Shown piece by piece: positions 9,071 to 19,169 of a DNA stretch of 64,000 nucleotides. The DNA is from an uncultured Methylophaga sp. (GTDB lineage Bacteria; Pseudomonadota; Gammaproteobacteria; Nitrosococcales; Methylophagaceae). The stretch lies in NCBI RefSeq assembly GCF_947259025.1, contig NZ_CAMYKO010000006.1, positions 186,001 through 250,000 on the forward strand. Direction: 5' to 3'. Each line of letters opens with the position of its first letter. Positions within the stretch are counted from its first letter, which is position 1. The notes below the pieces were generated by a model. It saw only the letters and a program-made list of their open reading frames with translations, was not told the DNA's origin and did not search any database. Both the position numbers and the translations under genes were made by a program.

Positions 9071-9832
9071 ATGAGCGTACCTCCTGTTATTATGATTACT
9101 GGTGCTACATCGGGCTTTGGTGAAGCCAGCGCCCGTTTGTTTGCCGACAAAGGCTGGCGCCTGATTATCACTGGTCGCCGTCAGCAGCGACTCGAGCAGC
9201 TACAACAGGAATTGGGCGGTGCTGAAAAAGTCCACACCTGCTGTTTCGATATCAGTGACCGGCAGGCCGTGGAACAGGCCTTTGTGGATCTGCCAGAAAG
9301 TTTCAGTCAGATTGATGTATTGCTGAATAATGCTGGTCTGGCTTTAGGACTGGAACCGGCGCATCAGACCAGCCTCGATGACTGGGAAAAGATGGTTGAT
9401 ACCAATATCAAAGGCCTGTTGTACTGTACCCGCACTGTGTTGCCACGCATGGTCGAGCGCAAGGCCGGTTATATCATCAATATTGGCTCGGTGGCGGGTA
9501 ACTGGCCTTATCCCGGTGGCAATGTCTATTGCGGCAGCAAAGCCTTTGTCCGCCAGTTTTCTCTGGCCGTGCGTGCTGATTTGCTGGGCACCAATGTGCG
9601 GGTGAGTAATATTGAGCCGGGCAATGCAGAAACCGAGTTTTCCATGGTGCGCTTCAAGGATGATCAAAGCCGTGCCGATAAGGTTTATCAAGGCACGATT
9701 GCGCTGACTGCCGGTGATGTCGCCGATACTGTCTGGTGGCTAGTCAATACACCGCCGCATGTGAATGTCACCACACTGGAATTAATGCCCACTCAGGAAG
9801 CCAACGGTCCGATGGCTTTTCACCGCGAATAA
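9071..9832 (+). CDS. ydfG: Short-chain dehydrogenase, YdfG-type (3-hydroxy acid dehydrogenase)
   Basis: A 253-residue NADP-dependent classical SDR. The cofactor motif GATSGFGEA is at residues 11-19, NNAG at 86-89 and the catalytic triad is Ser140, Tyr153, Lys157 (NVYCGSK). The stretch GNWPYPGGNVY and the following VRQFSL…DLLGTNVRVSNIEPG closely match YdfG, which oxidises L-allo-threonine/serine and reduces malonic semialdehyde. A clear GAGGAG ribosome site precedes the ATG, and a very strong terminator follows. Confidence 0.9.
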   Translation: MSVPPVIMITGATSGFGEASARLFADKGWRLIITGRRQQRLEQLQQELGGAEKVHTCCFDISDRQAVEQAFVDLPESFSQIDVLLNNAGLALGLEPAHQTSLDDWEKMVDTNIKGLLYCTRTVLPRMVERKAGYIINIGSVAGNWPYPGGNVYCGSKAFVRQFSLAVRADLLGTNVRVSNIEPGNAETEFSMVRFKDDQSRADKVYQGTIALTAGDVADTVWWLVNTPPHVNVTTLELMPTQEANGPMAFHRE

Positions 9833-9860
9833 AAAAACCGCGCCTTGGCGCGGTTTTTTT
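9831..9860. terminator. Bidirectional terminator, perfect 14-bp palindrome arms
   Basis: AAAAAAACCGCGCC (9831-9844) and GGCGCGGTTTTTTT (9847-9860) are exact inverted copies. It gives a GC stem with a T-tract in either direction and so serves ydfG (plus) and the membrane protein gene ending at 9878 (minus). Confidence 0.95.
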
Positions 9861-9877
9861 AATCTTCTTGATGCTAT

Positions 9878-10219
9878 TCAAAACATCCAGGTGCCGGGAT
9901 TAGGCGGTGCCTGTTGCTGATCCAGGTATTTCATACCTTTGACGCAGCGAATCACAACCCAGACCACCCAGAAAAACAGAATGAACCAGCCGATAAAGGC
10001 GGTCGTCAGGAACGCCCCGACCACGATGTAAAGCAGGCCAATCCAGAAGGTACGGATCTGGTACTGGTAATGACTTTGTAACCAGGCCGGTGCATCGCTT
10101 TTGTGGACATAAGCCACGACCACGCCAATGATACCCAGAAACTGAATGATGATATTGGCCAGAAACAACAGGTATACGATCTTGGCCGTGTTCTGACTAT
10201 TCTGCGCGTTATCCGACAT
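9878..10219 (-). CDS. DUF4870-like small membrane protein
   Basis: A 113-residue inner-membrane protein with three hydrophobic helices (about residues 13-36, 55-75, 78-100), short polar ends, and the HYQYQIRTFW motif between helices 1 and 2 that is typical of DUF4870-type proteins. Function is unknown. It is a single gene convergent with ydfG and downstream of the TonB receptor gene, from which it is separated by a GC-rich hairpin. Confidence 0.75.
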   Translation of the reverse strand: MSDNAQNSQNTAKIVYLLFLANIIIQFLGIIGVVVAYVHKSDAPAWLQSHYQYQIRTFWIGLLYIVVGAFLTTAFIGWFILFFWVVWVVIRCVKGMKYLDQQQAPPNPGTWMF

Positions 10220-10280
10220 GAGTTCCTATCCTTGAATGAGACCAGCCCTTAATCTAGCAAATTTTTGTGTGGATGTAACT

Positions 10281-10310
10281 GACAGGGGCTGGCCAATCCC
10301 AGCCCCTGTC
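10281..10310. repeat. Perfect 12-bp inverted repeat after the TonB receptor gene
   Basis: GACAGGGGCTGG (10281-10292) and CCAGCCCCTGTC (10299-10310) flank a 6-base loop, 10 bases beyond the receptor stop. It probably stops transcription of the receptor operon, although no T-tract follows on that strand. Confidence 0.6.
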
Positions 10311-10319
10311 GACAGCTTA

Positions 10320-12476
10320 TTAACCACCAAAGTCAAAACGCACACCGGCAATGACGGCACGGCCGATAATTGGTGCTTCATCTTTGAGGAAGCTCTGGTG
10401 ACGGCGACCGTCTTCATTAAGCAGGTTACGGCCCTGAATGTAGAAAGCCCCGCCTTTAAGACTGGCTGGCTGCCAGCTGGCGTCCAGTGAGACCAGGTTA
10501 AAGCCGCTGGTGTCATTTTCAAACTCGGCGGTTTTGCTTTGCTTGAACACATGACGGTAATCCATGCTCAGGCTGAAGTCGCGGTAGCCGGTATCAAAAC
10601 CAAAGCCCACACGTGCCGGGCTGATGCGTGGCAGATTACCGCCATCATCAAGTTTGGCCCGCACGTAATCACCGGAGACGCGCAGTGTTAATGGCACCTG
10701 GCCTTCAATCACATCCCAGGCTGCAGTCAGCTCGGCACCGTAGAAACGGGCATCATCCTGACGGTTAAACACCAGTGTGTCACCTTCAATCATCACCGGG
10801 CTGCCCGTACCATCATCGACTGAAGCCAGATAGATAAAGTCCTGCACATGGTTATAGAACAGCGTGGCATCAAAGCGGAAAGCCCCACTATGGCGATCCA
10901 GGCCGATTTCCAGGTTGGTATAAGTCTCTTCATCCAGACTGGAATCACCGATTTCTACCGTACCTGAAGCCGCATGGCTGCCAAAGGCATAAAGCTGTTC
11001 CGGCGAAGGCGCACGCTCTGAACGGGTGATCGCCAGACGCAGGTGATGCTTGTCATCCAAGTCAATAATGGAGCCGGCAGACAAGCTGAACGGGGTGAAG
11101 CTGCGATCGCCGAGATCGGCTTCCTGATGCAGTTCATCACCGCTTGGCAGATCAATATGGCGTTCTTCAGCTAAAGTGCTGGGATCGGAACGGACATGAT
11201 CAACACGCGCGGCAAACTCCAGACGACCGAAGTCAGTCAGACGTTCTTCCAGCACAAACAGGCCCAAAGAGCGGGTGTCATTATCACGGACATAAAATCC
11301 TTCAGCACCGTGATCGTGGCCGCCATGACCATGACCGCCATGTCCGTGTCCCTCGCCAACGGCGGAAAAGTCACGATCATTAAACTGCAGGCCCACAACC
11401 CCTTGCCACAAACCAATCGGGTTATGAACCAGCTCCAGACGGGCATCGGTTTCATCATTATCGAATTCGAGTTCGACTTCGCTTTCTTCAAGTTCACCAT
11501 CGTGGAAAGCGTAACCCACTTCCTGCTGGCTGAAGTTGGTATGAGACAGCTTCAGACGAGCAGTGCGAAAGCCGGGCAGGGGATCATTGAACTCACTACG
11601 GAAATCAACGCGATCGAAGTCGGCACGGATGCGTTCCTGTTCTTCTTCACCTTCAGCCAGAAAGACTTCAGGAATGCCGTAATTGGTGCGCCAGCGGCTG
11701 TAGCCCAGACCGGCATGGCCCCAGTCACCCTTAAATAAACCGGTCACTGAGAAAGAGTCAACATCGGTGTTACTGTTTTGCAGCGTATCCTTGTCACCCA
11801 CGGTCTGACCGCGTTGCTGGAAACCATCTATATCAAAGTCATGGCTGCGTCTCAGACCGTAGTCGGTGCGCAGCACAAAATTATCACTGACCGGTAATTC
11901 CAGGCCGATATTACCCTGACGCTCATCACCGTTATAGCCATAACCCAGCTGGCCATGGACTCGCGGCGCGTCACCGAATTCAGGGTTGAAACGGCCACTT
12001 TTAACATTGATCACACCACCGGCAGCACCACTACCATAGAGCAGGGTTGCCGGGCCACGGAAGACTTCAATCTGATCGGCACGGGATGGATCAATAGCGA
12101 CAGTATGGTCACTGCCCTCACCGGATACGTCAGCCGTTTTCAGGCCATCTTCCAATACCTGGACGCGTGAACCCTGCAGACCACGGACAACGGGACGACC
12201 CACGCCCGGACCAAAGTCAGAGTTGGCGACACCGGGCAGACCATCCAGGGTTTCACCCAGGGTACCGGCACGTTTTTGATCCAGTTTTTGATCAGCCAGC
12301 ACGCTGACCGGGAAGATCAATTCATCGGGACTGCGTGCGCCCAATGGGTCGGCTGTGACGGTGAGACTGGGGATTTCGACCGAATCTGAAGCATTTTCGG
12401 CGGCGAATAAAGCACTGGTGGGTAATGCTGACAATAAGGCACTGACCAACAGCACAGTTTGTTTTTTCTGAAACAT
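10320..12476 (-). CDS. TonB-dependent outer-membrane receptor, ZnuD-like (probable zinc uptake)
   Basis: A 718-residue outer-membrane beta-barrel. Signal peptide to about residue 26 (…ALFAAENA), TonB-box-like segment VEIPSLTVTAD, plug domain (GETLDGLPGV… VVRGLQGSRVQVLEDG … ATLLYGSGAAGGVINV), then a 22-strand barrel ending in Phe-Asp-Phe-Gly-Gly. An extracellular loop near residues 366-382 is extremely histidine-rich (repeated GHGGHGHGGHDHG), a metal-capture feature known in ZnuD of Neisseria and Acinetobacter. Zinc is the best guess; nickel or another metal is possible. A small His-containing membrane protein gene precedes it. I found no convincing Zur box. Confidence 0.85.
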   Translation of the reverse strand: MFQKKQTVLLVSALLSALPTSALFAAENASDSVEIPSLTVTADPLGARSPDELIFPVSVLADQKLDQKRAGTLGETLDGLPGVANSDFGPGVGRPVVRGLQGSRVQVLEDGLKTADVSGEGSDHTVAIDPSRADQIEVFRGPATLLYGSGAAGGVINVKSGRFNPEFGDAPRVHGQLGYGYNGDERQGNIGLELPVSDNFVLRTDYGLRRSHDFDIDGFQQRGQTVGDKDTLQNSNTDVDSFSVTGLFKGDWGHAGLGYSRWRTNYGIPEVFLAEGEEEQERIRADFDRVDFRSEFNDPLPGFRTARLKLSHTNFSQQEVGYAFHDGELEESEVELEFDNDETDARLELVHNPIGLWQGVVGLQFNDRDFSAVGEGHGHGGHGHGGHDHGAEGFYVRDNDTRSLGLFVLEERLTDFGRLEFAARVDHVRSDPSTLAEERHIDLPSGDELHQEADLGDRSFTPFSLSAGSIIDLDDKHHLRLAITRSERAPSPEQLYAFGSHAASGTVEIGDSSLDEETYTNLEIGLDRHSGAFRFDATLFYNHVQDFIYLASVDDGTGSPVMIEGDTLVFNRQDDARFYGAELTAAWDVIEGQVPLTLRVSGDYVRAKLDDGGNLPRISPARVGFGFDTGYRDFSLSMDYRHVFKQSKTAEFENDTSGFNLVSLDASWQPASLKGGAFYIQGRNLLNEDGRRHQSFLKDEAPIIGRAVIAGVRFDFGG

Positions 12477-12657
12477 GTTCTTTCCTCAACTGATATGTCT
12501 GTCTGTTTTGCAGGCCGGGCGGTCAACATGCCATCGCTGACATTAAGTCAGCCTACAAAGACGGCTGATACAGGCTGCAGCGGCTTGTAAAACAGCAGAC
12601 ACATCGCCGATGTAAACGAGCACCGGCGATCTTTTATATAAAAATGGATTGAAAGGT

Positions 12658-12948
12658 TCAGGAAAGAACAGGGGGGGCGCGAATCGCGTGTTGCTCGCGC
12701 GGCAGTACAGGCAAAGCAAAGGTATAGAGCGGCGTTTGGTCAACGCTGTACTCGCTTTGCAGGCTGATAGCCAGTTCCGGGAGAATATCCACCGCTGGCA
12801 GGTGATTGATCGCATTGAGGCGTTCACACTGTGCTTCGGCGGCGTGGAAGGCGTGTTCGGCATCATGCCAGACAGCAAACGACTGCAACAGCAACACGAT
12901 TGCTGCCAGTGCATAAAACCATTGTCGTTTGAGAGGGATGTTGAACAC
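12658..12948 (-). CDS. Small membrane-anchored protein preceding the TonB receptor
   Basis: A 96-residue protein with a GTG start, 6 bases after the dapE stop. It has a single N-terminal hydrophobic helix (about residues 9-26), then a short segment with three His, several acidic residues and one Cys (WHDAEHAFHAAEAQCERLNA), and a Pro-rich tail. It could be a periplasmic, inner-membrane-anchored or secreted accessory of metal uptake, because it sits directly upstream of a ZnuD-like receptor; this is inference. The ribosome site is weak. A longer frame on the same strand (12543-13073) overlaps dapE and lacks any protein-like features. Confidence 0.6.
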   Translation of the reverse strand: MFNIPLKRQWFYALAAIVLLLQSFAVWHDAEHAFHAAEAQCERLNAINHLPAVDILPELAISLQSEYSVDQTPLYTFALPVLPREQHAIRAPPVLS

Positions 12949-12954
12949 GGGTGA

Positions 12955-14429
<1,475 letters not shown>

Positions 14430-14561
14430 GGCTTGTTTCCTGTTTATCTCAGGCCAGATGACCTCAGGTAAGGAGAGAATAACTGTCCGCAGATGCCGCC
14501 GATGTTCGCAGATAACTCATAGGCTCTTCCGCGATCATCGACGAAATCTGTGGATGCAATA

Positions 14562-15383
14562 TTAAATATCGCGCAGCAGTTCGTTGATGCCCACTTTACC
14601 GCGGGTTTTCTCATCAACCTGTTTGACGATCACCGCGCAGTAGAGGCTGTAGCTGCCGTCTTTGGATGGCAGATTACCAGAAACGACTACCGAACCGGCA
14701 GGAACACGGCCATATGTGACTTCACCGGTCATGCGGTTGAAGATCTTGGTGCTTTGACCAATGTAAACGCCCATTGAAATAACCGAACCTTCTTCGACCA
14801 CCACGCCTTCTACGATTTCAGAGCGGGCGCCGATAAAGCAGTTGTCTTCAATAATGGTAGGGCCGGCTTGCAGCGGTTCCAGAACGCCGCCGATACCCAC
14901 GCCGCCTGACAGGTGAACATTTTTACCGATTTGCGCGCAGCTACCGACAGTGGCCCAGGTGTCCACCATGGTGCCGGAATCAACAAAGGCACCGATGTTA
15001 ACGTATGAGGGCATCAGCACGACGCCTGGTGCGATGTGAGAACCGCGACGTACGGCTGCAGGCGGCACAACACGAACGCCGGCTTTGGCAAAATCGGCTT
15101 CAGTGAAGTCAGCGAACTTGGGCTCAACTTTATCGAAGTACTGGGTTTCGCCACCGGCCATCGGGTGGTTGTCGTTAAGACGGAAAGACAGCAGCACGGC
15201 TTTTTTCAGCCACTGGTTGACCACCCAGTCACCACCTTGTTTCTCGGCAACACGGGCGCTGCCATCGTCCAGCATCGCCAGCGCTTCGTTGACCGCGTTG
15301 CGGACTTCGCTGTCAGCGTTGGCCGGATTGATATCGGCGCGGCGCTCAAAGGCTTCTTCGATAATAGCTTTAATATCGCTCAT
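14562..15383 (-). CDS. dapD: Tetrahydrodipicolinate N-succinyltransferase
   Basis: Transfers succinate from succinyl-CoA to tetrahydrodipicolinate, the committed step of the succinylase branch. It has 273 residues (274 in E. coli). The left-handed beta-helix of hexapeptide repeats is seen from about residue 100 to 230 ([20 protein letters not shown] … IGGVLEPLQ). ATG 15383 is preferred to ATG 15395 because GGAG lies 6 bases before it and the length then matches the family. A 132-base gap separates it from the Spx-like gene. Confidence 0.96.
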   Translation of the reverse strand: MSDIKAIIEEAFERRADINPANADSEVRNAVNEALAMLDDGSARVAEKQGGDWVVNQWLKKAVLLSFRLNDNHPMAGGETQYFDKVEPKFADFTEADFAKAGVRVVPPAAVRRGSHIAPGVVLMPSYVNIGAFVDSGTMVDTWATVGSCAQIGKNVHLSGGVGIGGVLEPLQAGPTIIEDNCFIGARSEIVEGVVVEEGSVISMGVYIGQSTKIFNRMTGEVTYGRVPAGSVVVSGNLPSKDGSYSLYCAVIVKQVDEKTRGKVGINELLRDI

Positions 15384-15399
15384 CAGGTTCTCCATAAAC

Positions 15400-16596
15400 T
15401 TATTTTAAATTTTCAATCAGGCTGCGAATGCGCTTCGCAGCTTCAATACATTCATCCAGCGGTGCCACCAGGGCCATACGCACCCGGTTGGCGCCAGGGT
15501 TGCCTTCTGCCGTATCCCGGCCCAGGTAACTGCCCGGTAAAACCGTCACATTCTGTTGTTCAAACAGCTGTCTGGCAAATTCGGTGTCAGCAATCGGCGT
15601 TTGTGCCCACAAGTAAAAGCTGGCTTCGGGCATCGTGACATTCATGACCGGTGACAGGATCTCCAGCACCGCTTTGAATTTTTCCCGGTACAAATCGCGG
15701 TTATGGGTGACATGGGCTTCATCACTCCAGGCGCTGATAGAGGCAGCCTGGGTTGCCGGTGGCATCGAACAGCCGTGATAGGTCCGGTAGCGCAGGAATT
15801 GTTTGATAATGCCGGCATCGCCAGCCACGAAACCACTGCGCAGGCCCGGCGCATTGGAGCGCTTGGACAGACTGTGGAACACCATGCAGCGGCTCAAGTC
15901 GGTGTAACCGGCAGCATGAGCAGCTTCAAGCAGACCGACTGGTGGCTGGTCTTCATCCTGATAGATTTCCGAGTAGCACTCATCAGCCGCAATCACGAAA
16001 TCGTATTGGTGGGCCAGTTCGATCAGCTTGGTTAAGGTCTGCTGATCAATCACTGCGCCGGTCGGGTTGCCCGGGCTGCAGAGATAAATCAACTGGCAAC
16101 GCTGCCAGGTCGCTTCGCTGACAGCATCGAAGTCAGGAATAAAATCCTTGTCCGCATGGCAGTTCAGATAAATCGGCTCAGCACCGGCCAGGATCGCTGC
16201 CCCTTCATAGATTTGATAGAAGGGATTGGGCATCAGCACGGCGGGATCGCTGTTGCGATCGATGACCGCCTGTGCAAAAGCAAACAGGGCTTCGCGGGTG
16301 CCGTTGACCGGTAATACCTGGGTCATGGCATTGATATGGCCGTCCAGTTTGAAGCGCTGATCCAGCCAGGTCGCAATCGCATGACGCAGTTCATTAGTAC
16401 CGGCTGTGGTCGGATAACTCGACAAGCCGTGCAGATGGGTAATCACCGCTTCGGTGATAAAGCCTGGAGTCGGGTGTTTGGGTTCACCAATCGACAGGGC
16501 AATATGCGGCAAATCCTCAGGTGGCTGACAGCCCTGCTTGAGCTGTGCCAGCTTTTCAAAGGGATAAGGGTGAAGTTTTGCCAGTTCCGGATTCAT
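15400..16596 (-). CDS. dapC: Succinyldiaminopimelate transaminase
   Basis: PLP-dependent class I/II aminotransferase of 398 residues that makes N-succinyl-L,L-diaminopimelate from the keto acid. N-terminal [13 protein letters not shown], the Asp of the cofactor pocket in [10 protein letters not shown], the Schiff-base Lys in [15 protein letters not shown] and C-terminal NRVRMALVA are visible. It lies 16 bases upstream of dapD, which favours DapC over ArgD or AlaC. It is the first gene of the dap operon, with a candidate -10 box upstream. Confidence 0.94.
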   Translation of the reverse strand: MNPELAKLHPYPFEKLAQLKQGCQPPEDLPHIALSIGEPKHPTPGFITEAVITHLHGLSSYPTTAGTNELRHAIATWLDQRFKLDGHINAMTQVLPVNGTREALFAFAQAVIDRNSDPAVLMPNPFYQIYEGAAILAGAEPIYLNCHADKDFIPDFDAVSEATWQRCQLIYLCSPGNPTGAVIDQQTLTKLIELAHQYDFVIAADECYSEIYQDEDQPPVGLLEAAHAAGYTDLSRCMVFHSLSKRSNAPGLRSGFVAGDAGIIKQFLRYRTYHGCSMPPATQAASISAWSDEAHVTHNRDLYREKFKAVLEILSPVMNVTMPEASFYLWAQTPIADTEFARQLFEQQNVTVLPGSYLGRDTAEGNPGANRVRMALVAPLDECIEAAKRIRSLIENLK

Positions 16597-16625
16597 AGTT
16601 ACCAGGATGAATGAAAAATCAGGCC

Positions 16626-16631
16626 ATTATA
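16626..16631 (-). promoter_or_regulatory. Candidate -10 box of the dapC operon
   Basis: Minus strand TATAAT, about 30 bases before the dapC ATG, inside the 13-mer CATTATAACGTTT that is also found at 6910-6922. No good -35 box is visible 17 bases upstream. Confidence 0.4.
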
Positions 16632-16667
16632 ACGTTTTGCACGCCGCTCGTGTTATAAGGTCTGCCC

Positions 16668-17552
16668 ATGATGATGACGAATAACAAAGAATACTCCCTC
16701 GCGGTCAGCGCCATTTTGTTCTCAGCAGCCATGTGGGGCCTGATCTGGTATCCAATGCGACTGTTGGAACAGGCGGGCATGCCGGTGGTCTGGACCACGC
16801 TGGCGGCTTATCTTGCCGCGGCGGTGGTTGCCAGTGTGCAACTCTGGTGGATGCGTCAGCGCATTCAAGGTATCTGGCCGCCGACATTGTGGGCGCTGGC
16901 ACTGGCGGCGGGGCTGACCAACCTGTCATTCCTGGTAGCCCTGATCGAAGGTGAAGTGGTGCGGGTGATGTTGCTGTTTTACCTGTCACCTTTGTGGTCG
17001 GTGTTACTGGGCCACTGGTGGCTGGGCGAGAAGATTTCCCCGTTATCAATGCTGTTGATCCTGATCGCCATGTCAGGCACCTTCATGATGCTCTGGCATC
17101 CGGAAGTCGGTTTTCCCTGGCCGCATGGGCTGGCTGACTGGCTGGCCCTGTTTGCCAGTTTTATGTTTTCGGTGAATAACGTATTAAGTCGAAAGCTGGC
17201 TGCGGTGCCGATGGAAATCAAAACCACCGTGGTTTACTGGGGCGTGGTGATGGTGGCGCTGGCAGTATTGCTATTGCAGCAGTCAACGCTGCCAGAGGTT
17301 TCCCTGAATCTGTGGTTACTGGTCGGTGTATTTGGTGGGCTTTGTTTTATTGCGATGACCGTGACCGTGCTTTATGGTTTGGCCCGGCTGGCGGTGTTCC
17401 GCGCTGCGATTTTAATGCTGTTTGAACTGCTGGTCGCTGCGGTGTCTGCCTGGATATTGACTGATGAGCGCATGACTTCGATGGAATGGGCTGGTGGTGC
17501 CCTTATCTTTGTCGCCGCTTACGGCATGGCCAGACTGGGCAAAGGTGTCTGA
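16668..17552 (+). CDS. EamA/DMT-family transporter
   Basis: A 294-residue inner-membrane protein with ten predicted helices arranged as two EamA repeats, the second one ending in the MEWAGGALIFVAAYGMARL pattern typical of the drug/metabolite transporter superfamily. Such proteins usually export amino acids or other metabolites. The substrate is unknown. It is divergent from dapC (71 bases apart); a link to lysine or diaminopimelate export is conceivable but not shown. Confidence 0.88.
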   Translation: MMMTNNKEYSLAVSAILFSAAMWGLIWYPMRLLEQAGMPVVWTTLAAYLAAAVVASVQLWWMRQRIQGIWPPTLWALALAAGLTNLSFLVALIEGEVVRVMLLFYLSPLWSVLLGHWWLGEKISPLSMLLILIAMSGTFMMLWHPEVGFPWPHGLADWLALFASFMFSVNNVLSRKLAAVPMEIKTTVVYWGVVMVALAVLLLQQSTLPEVSLNLWLLVGVFGGLCFIAMTVTVLYGLARLAVFRAAILMLFELLVAAVSAWILTDERMTSMEWAGGALIFVAAYGMARLGKGV

Positions 17553-17647
17553 ACTTGGGGTAAGCAGCCGGGCGCGTTAAAATAGTGAGTGTTGGTTCTG
17601 CGGCGCTTCGCCGTGGTGTTTTTTGCTGTACTACACAGGTTTTTAGC

Positions 17648-18040
17648 ATGATTAAATCCATTGCACACGCCAGTTTTCTGGTTGAGGACGTTCCCCGCTC
17701 ACTGAAATTCTATTGCGATGTGCTGCAAATGCCGCTCAATCCCAATCGGCCCGACTTTGCCTTTGACGGTGCCTGGCTGGATATTGGCGATGATCAGATG
17801 ATTCACCTGATGCAGTTGCCCAACCCGGATTCCAACCAAGGTCGTCCCGCTCACGGTGGTCGTGATCGTCATGTCGCGCTGGTCGTAGAAGATCTGGAAG
17901 CCCTGGCTGAAAGACTGGAACAGGCCGGGATTGAATTTTCACGCAGTAAATCAGGCCGGGCCGCTTTTTTCTGCCGCGATCCGGATGGCAATGCGCTGGA
18001 GTTTGCCGAGGATTTCACCCCGCCACCGCTGACAAAATAA
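17648..18040 (+). CDS. VOC-family (glyoxalase/dioxygenase-like) protein
   Basis: A 130-residue vicinal-oxygen-chelate protein with two beta-alpha-beta-beta-beta modules. It starts IKSIAHASFLVEDVPRSLKF, has conserved metal-ligand-like His near residues 7 and 77 (RDRHVALVVEDLEALAERL) and Glu in DGNALEF. The substrate is unknown. ATG 17648 is chosen over an upstream in-frame GTG-type start at 17585 because the family begins here. The gene converges on ttcA across a DnaA-box-rich intergenic region. Confidence 0.83.
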   Translation: MIKSIAHASFLVEDVPRSLKFYCDVLQMPLNPNRPDFAFDGAWLDIGDDQMIHLMQLPNPDSNQGRPAHGGRDRHVALVVEDLEALAERLEQAGIEFSRSKSGRAAFFCRDPDGNALEFAEDFTPPPLTK

Positions 18041-18086
18041 ACAGTTAGTGTATTGATCAGTGACTTACAGAGTTACTCACATTTTC

Positions 18087-18120
18087 TGTGGATAACTCTG
18101 TGGTTAACTGCTGTGGACAA
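18087..18120 (+). promoter_or_regulatory. Three tandem DnaA-box-like 9-mers
   Basis: TGTGGATAA (18087-18095) is an exact complement of the high-affinity DnaA box TTATCCACA. TGTGGTTAA (18099-18107) and TGTGGACAA (18112-18120) each differ by one base. Spacing is 12 and 13 bases, all in the same orientation. The region lies between convergent genes, so it is not a promoter. Candidate titration or reactivation locus (datA/DARS type) rather than oriC. Confidence 0.6.
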
Positions 18121-18221
18121 CGCTAAGTCATTATTCTGTAACAGCCTGCCCGCTGATGGTTAAATTCTCACCATTAGAAAATTACCATTAAGAAACAAAG
18201 ACTTATCACTGTTTCTGCGAG

Positions 18222-18234
18222 ATTCAATAACTTA
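18222..18234 (+). promoter_or_regulatory. IHF-like site, one mismatch
   Basis: ATTCAATAACTTA fits the IHF consensus WATCAANNNNTTR except at position 2. It lies about 100 bases from the DnaA-box cluster in the same non-coding region; IHF sites accompany DnaA boxes in E. coli datA and DARS2. Weak on its own. Confidence 0.3.
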
Positions 18235-18285
18235 GCGGCGATAGTTATCATCAGTTTGTAACATCGTCGCTAACTGGTGATAACT
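18232..18285. repeat. Two interleaved inverted repeats
   Basis: Arm A (18232-18242) matches the complement of 18263-18273 at 10 of 11 bases. Arm B, AGTTATCATCAGTT (18243-18256), matches the complement of AACTGGTGATAACT (18272-18285) at 13 of 14. The order A-B-A'-B' allows two mutually exclusive hairpins or a pseudoknot. It sits just past the ttcA stop, so it may act as a terminator structure or as a protein-binding locus. Confidence 0.6.
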
Positions 18286-18302
18286 TTGCTTGCAAATACC
18301 TT

Positions 18303-19169
18303 TTAGCGGGCCAGTACCGGCTGCTGCAGATCGTCGAGCATCGGATTATCGGCTTCCGACGGTGCCTGCCGCTGCTGTTCCAGATCGGCAAAGTTAAACA
18401 GGTCGCTGTCGGCCAGTTGTGATGGCGCCACATTCTGAATACTGCGGAAGATATTTTCCAGTCTACCCGGTGTTTCCCGCTCCCAGGTCTGCAGCATTTC
18501 TTTGATTTTCTGGCGTTGCAGATTTTCCTGCGAACCACAGAGGTTGCAAGGGATAATCGGGAACTGCATAGCCTCGGCATACTCGGCAATATCGGCCTCG
18601 CGGGCATAAGCCAGCGGCCGGATCACTATATTGCTTTTATCATCACTGAGCAGCTTGGGCGGCATCGCCTTGATTTTACTGCCGTAGAACATATTCAGAA
18701 ACAGCGTTTCGATAATATCGTCACGGTGATGGCCCAGCGCTATTTTGGTAATGCCGTTTTCACGGGCATAGCCGTAAAGTGAGCCTCGGCGCAGCCGTGA
18801 GCAGATACCGCAAGTGGTTTTGCCTTCGGGGACGACTTCCTTAACGATGCTGTAGGTGTCTTTTTCGATGATGTGATAGGGCACATCGATAGAAGACAGA
18901 TACTCGGGCAAGACATGCTCGGGAAAGCCCGGCTGTTTCTGATCCAGGTTGACCGCGATCAGCTCGAAATTAATCGGCGCGTGATCGCGCAGATTGAGCA
19001 GAATGTCGAGCATGGTGTAACTATCCTTGCCACCGGACAGGCAGACCATGACCTTATCGCCATCTTCAATCATGTTGTAATCCGCAATAGCCTGACCGAC
19101 GTTACGGCGCAGACGTTTACGCAGCTTGTTAAATTCGCGTTGTTGTTTGGCTAGAGTGTGTTCTGTCAT
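18303..19169 (-). CDS. ttcA: tRNA 2-thiocytidine biosynthesis protein
   Basis: Makes 2-thiocytidine at position 32 of certain tRNAs using ATP, an Fe-S cluster and a sulfur carrier. It has 288 residues with the PP-loop SGGKDS (45-50), the cluster-binding cysteines Cys120/Cys123 ([13 protein letters not shown]) and a second CxxC at Cys208/Cys211 (CNLCGSQ). It overlaps the end of moeA by 4 bases and is the last gene of a mobAB-moeA-ttcA unit. Confidence 0.96.
   Translation of the reverse strand: MTEHTLAKQQREFNKLRKRLRRNVGQAIADYNMIEDGDKVMVCLSGGKDSYTMLDILLNLRDHAPINFELIAVNLDQKQPGFPEHVLPEYLSSIDVPYHIIEKDTYSIVKEVVPEGKTTCGICSRLRRGSLYGYARENGITKIALGHHRDDIIETLFLNMFYGSKIKAMPPKLLSDDKSNIVIRPLAYAREADIAEYAEAMQFPIIPCNLCGSQENLQRQKIKEMLQTWERETPGRLENIFRSIQNVAPSQLADSDLFNFADLEQQRQAPSEADNPMLDDLQQPVLAR

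Noticed and set aside
12477-12657. Zur operator near the ZnuD-like receptor
   Set aside because: I looked for the GTTATA-type AT-rich palindrome and found only a weak TTTATATAAAA stretch.
15036-15638. 200-codon plus-strand frame over dapD/dapC
   Set aside because: It lies opposite two strong genes and shows no family features; antisense shadow.
18041-18302. Chromosomal replication origin
   Set aside because: No dnaA, dnaN, gyrB, mnmG or other origin neighbours, only three boxes and no convincing AT-rich unwinding 13-mers.
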